The notes beneath the pieces are model-generated. The model was not told where the DNA came from. It saw only the letters and a program-made list of their open reading frames with translations, and ran no database searches. A program made the translations under genes and the position numbers. A stretch of DNA of 64,000 nucleotides, taken from assembly GCF_042676245.1 (NCBI RefSeq), contig NZ_JBHTKA010000001.1, forward strand, positions 2,313,028 through 2,377,027, given 5' to 3'. This document shows, in pieces, positions 62,945 through 64,000 of this stretch. Each line of letters starts with the position of its first letter. Position 1 is the first letter of the stretch. The DNA is from Ohtaekwangia kribbensis (GTDB lineage: Bacteria > Bacteroidota > Bacteroidia > Cytophagales > Cyclobacteriaceae).

Positions 62945-63709
62945 ATGAAAAAAATTGCTACACTTTGTCTGCTTACACTTTTGAGCTACGGATATGCCCA
63001 CGCCTGGGGACAAACCGGCCACCGTGCCACGGGCTGGATTGCTGAAAAATACCTATCCAAAAAAGCAAAGCGGGAAATCGATCGGATTCTTTCCGGTCAG
63101 TCGCTTGCGATAGCGAGTACCTGGATGGATGAGATTCGCTCCGACTCTACCTATAATTACACGGCCGACTGGCATTGGGTAACAATCCAGGATGGCCAGA
63201 CTTACGAGCAAAGTGTAAAAAATCCGAATGGTGACGTGATCCAGACAATCGAACGCATCATCAGTGAATTGAAATCCAAAAAATTTACGGGCAAAGAAGA
63301 AGCTGAGAGAATTAAAATGCTCATTCACCTGGTGGGCGATATTCACCAGCCGTTACACGTAGGCGGTGGCAATGACCGTGGTGGTAATGATGTAAAGATC
63401 ATGTGGTTTCGCGTTGACAGCAACCTGCACCGTGTATGGGACAGCGATATGATCGATGATACAAAACTGAGTTACACCGAGTTGGCACAATCACTCGACA
63501 AACCAACACCGGTACAACTCACAAGCTGGCAAAATACTTCCGTTCGCGACTGGGCTTACGAGAGCATGGCCTATCGCAAACAGGTATATGATTATGGTGC
63601 AGGAAAACTTGGCTACCAGTATGGCTACAAACATTTTAACATCGTACGTGCACGCTTACTGCAGGCTGGTGTTAGACTGGCAGGAATTTTAAATGAGATC
63701 TACGGATAA
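62945..63709 (+). CDS. S1/P1 nuclease
   Basis: A 254-residue secreted zinc nuclease from MKKIATLCLLTLLSYGYAHA (ATG at 62945; the longer frame starts at a TTG). Cleavage leaves Trp as the first mature residue (WGQTGHRATGWIAEKYL), which is the N-terminal zinc ligand of this family. Other metal ligands are in STWMDEIR, ADWHWV, LIHLVGDIHQPLHVG and HRVWDSDMI. It cuts single-stranded nucleic acids, probably for phosphate or nucleotide scavenging. It is followed by tRNA-Asn. Confidence 0.93.
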   Translation: MKKIATLCLLTLLSYGYAHAWGQTGHRATGWIAEKYLSKKAKREIDRILSGQSLAIASTWMDEIRSDSTYNYTADWHWVTIQDGQTYEQSVKNPNGDVIQTIERIISELKSKKFTGKEEAERIKMLIHLVGDIHQPLHVGGGNDRGGNDVKIMWFRVDSNLHRVWDSDMIDDTKLSYTELAQSLDKPTPVQLTSWQNTSVRDWAYESMAYRKQVYDYGAGKLGYQYGYKHFNIVRARLLQAGVRLAGILNEIYG

Positions 63710-63792
63710 TTATATTTGTATCACGAATAAGGGAGTGAAATAGGATCACTGAAAAAATTGAATAAAAATTATCAGATTTTTTAGTGAGGATT

Positions 63793-63823
63793 TTGAAATT
63801 TAAACCACAAGTCCGTAATATTG
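63793..63823 (+). promoter_or_regulatory. Promoter of tRNA-Asn
   Basis: TTG at 63793-63795, a 20-bp spacer and TAATATTG at 63816-63823, one base from TAnnTTTG. The tRNA begins 21 bp downstream. Confidence 0.6.
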
Positions 63824-63844
63824 CACTCCCAAATTCAAACGAAT

Positions 63845-63918
63845 TCCTCCTTAGCTCAGCTGGTTAGAGCATCTGACTGTTAATCAGAGGGTCCTTGGTT
63901 CAAGTCCAAGAGGAGGAG
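63845..63918 (+). tRNA. tRNA-Asn(GTT)
   Basis: A full cloverleaf of 74 nt: acceptor TCCTCCT with AGGAGGA, D arm GCTC...GAGC, anticodon stem TCTGA with TCAGA and anticodon GTT at 63879-63881, T arm CTTGG with CCAAG, discriminator G. The 3' CCA is not encoded (CAA follows). Confidence 0.97.
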
Positions 63919-63928
63919 CAAAAGAGAG

Positions 63929-63952
63929 AGCCACCAGTCCGGTGGCTTTTTT
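63929..63952 (+). terminator. Terminator of tRNA-Asn
   Basis: A 7-bp GC-rich stem (AGCCACC and its complement) with a 5-nt loop, followed by six T. Confidence 0.92.
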
Positions 63953-64000
63953 ATTGTGTAGTTGTTTTGATTCGTTATGAGTTATTGTGCTTACATTCTT

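Noticed and set aside
1..64000. CRISPR array, insertion sequence or prophage
   Set aside because: No regularly spaced identical repeats, transposase, integrase or phage structural genes were found in any frame.

Overview
The window comes from a member of the Bacteroidota, most likely order Cytophagales. This rests on SusC/SusD proteins, type IX secretion C-terminal sorting domains, a hybrid two-component regulator with beta-propeller sensor, carboxypeptidase-D-like leaders on TonB-dependent receptors, DUF4835 and OstA-like proteins, a Bacteroidetes-type RpoZ, and promoters of the TTG/TAnnTTTG form. I count 55 genes that I can support (one partial at the left edge), one tRNA, and no insertion sequence, phage or CRISPR array.

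Layout. 1-1.7 kb: end of a copper/heavy-metal RND efflux operon (adaptor plus two DUF3347 proteins). 1.8-5 kb: an exported lipocalin-like protein, an AlkZ-like winged-helix protein coupled to a DinB-like protein, and CutC. 5.2-10.2 kb: a large TonB-dependent receptor facing away from a LytS/LytTR-type sensor-regulator pair. 10.3-16.1 kb: a tightly packed five-gene operon (AhpD-like enzyme, TonB receptor, MFS transporter, two more AhpD-like enzymes), the least understood unit here. 16.3-25 kb: envelope and housekeeping block (Coa1-like protein, recN, a small Sm-like protein, DUF4835, coaBC, rpoZ, bamD, a T9SS-sorted protein, an LptA/OstA-like protein). 25-31 kb: tilS, mdh, a YfhO membrane protein. 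30-37.5 kb: a molybdenum-cofactor cluster (moaA, moaD, moaE, mobA, moaC, moeA) that also holds a TauE/SafE permease, a small molybdopterin-oxidoreductase-fold protein and a voltage-gated-type cation channel. 37.6-40.2 kb: glycerate kinase and ffh. 40.3-42.9 kb: three lipoproteins of unknown function, two of them tandem duplicates. 43-61.8 kb: a xyloglucan utilization locus. 61.9-64 kb: an RMND1/DUF155 protein, an S1/P1 nuclease and tRNA-Asn.

How the genes work together. In the xyloglucan locus a T9SS-exported GH74 endoxyloglucanase would cut the polymer outside the cell, SusC/SusD and a surface lipoprotein would bind and import the oligosaccharides, and a GH31 alpha-xylosidase with a PA14 insert and a GH2 beta-galactosidase would strip the side chains. 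A 1376-residue hybrid sensor would switch the set on. No beta-glucosidase or fucosidase is present in the window. The Moco genes are split over both strands around shared promoter regions. The AhpD/TonB/MFS operon looks like an import and redox-processing route for an unknown small molecule.

Beyond genes, the intergenic spaces carry several dispersed repeat families, a set of clear hairpin terminators, two candidate membrane microproteins of 34 and 39 residues, and a striking genome-wide-looking codon context effect: isoleucine is written ATA mainly when the next base is C, giving very frequent TATAC words inside genes.
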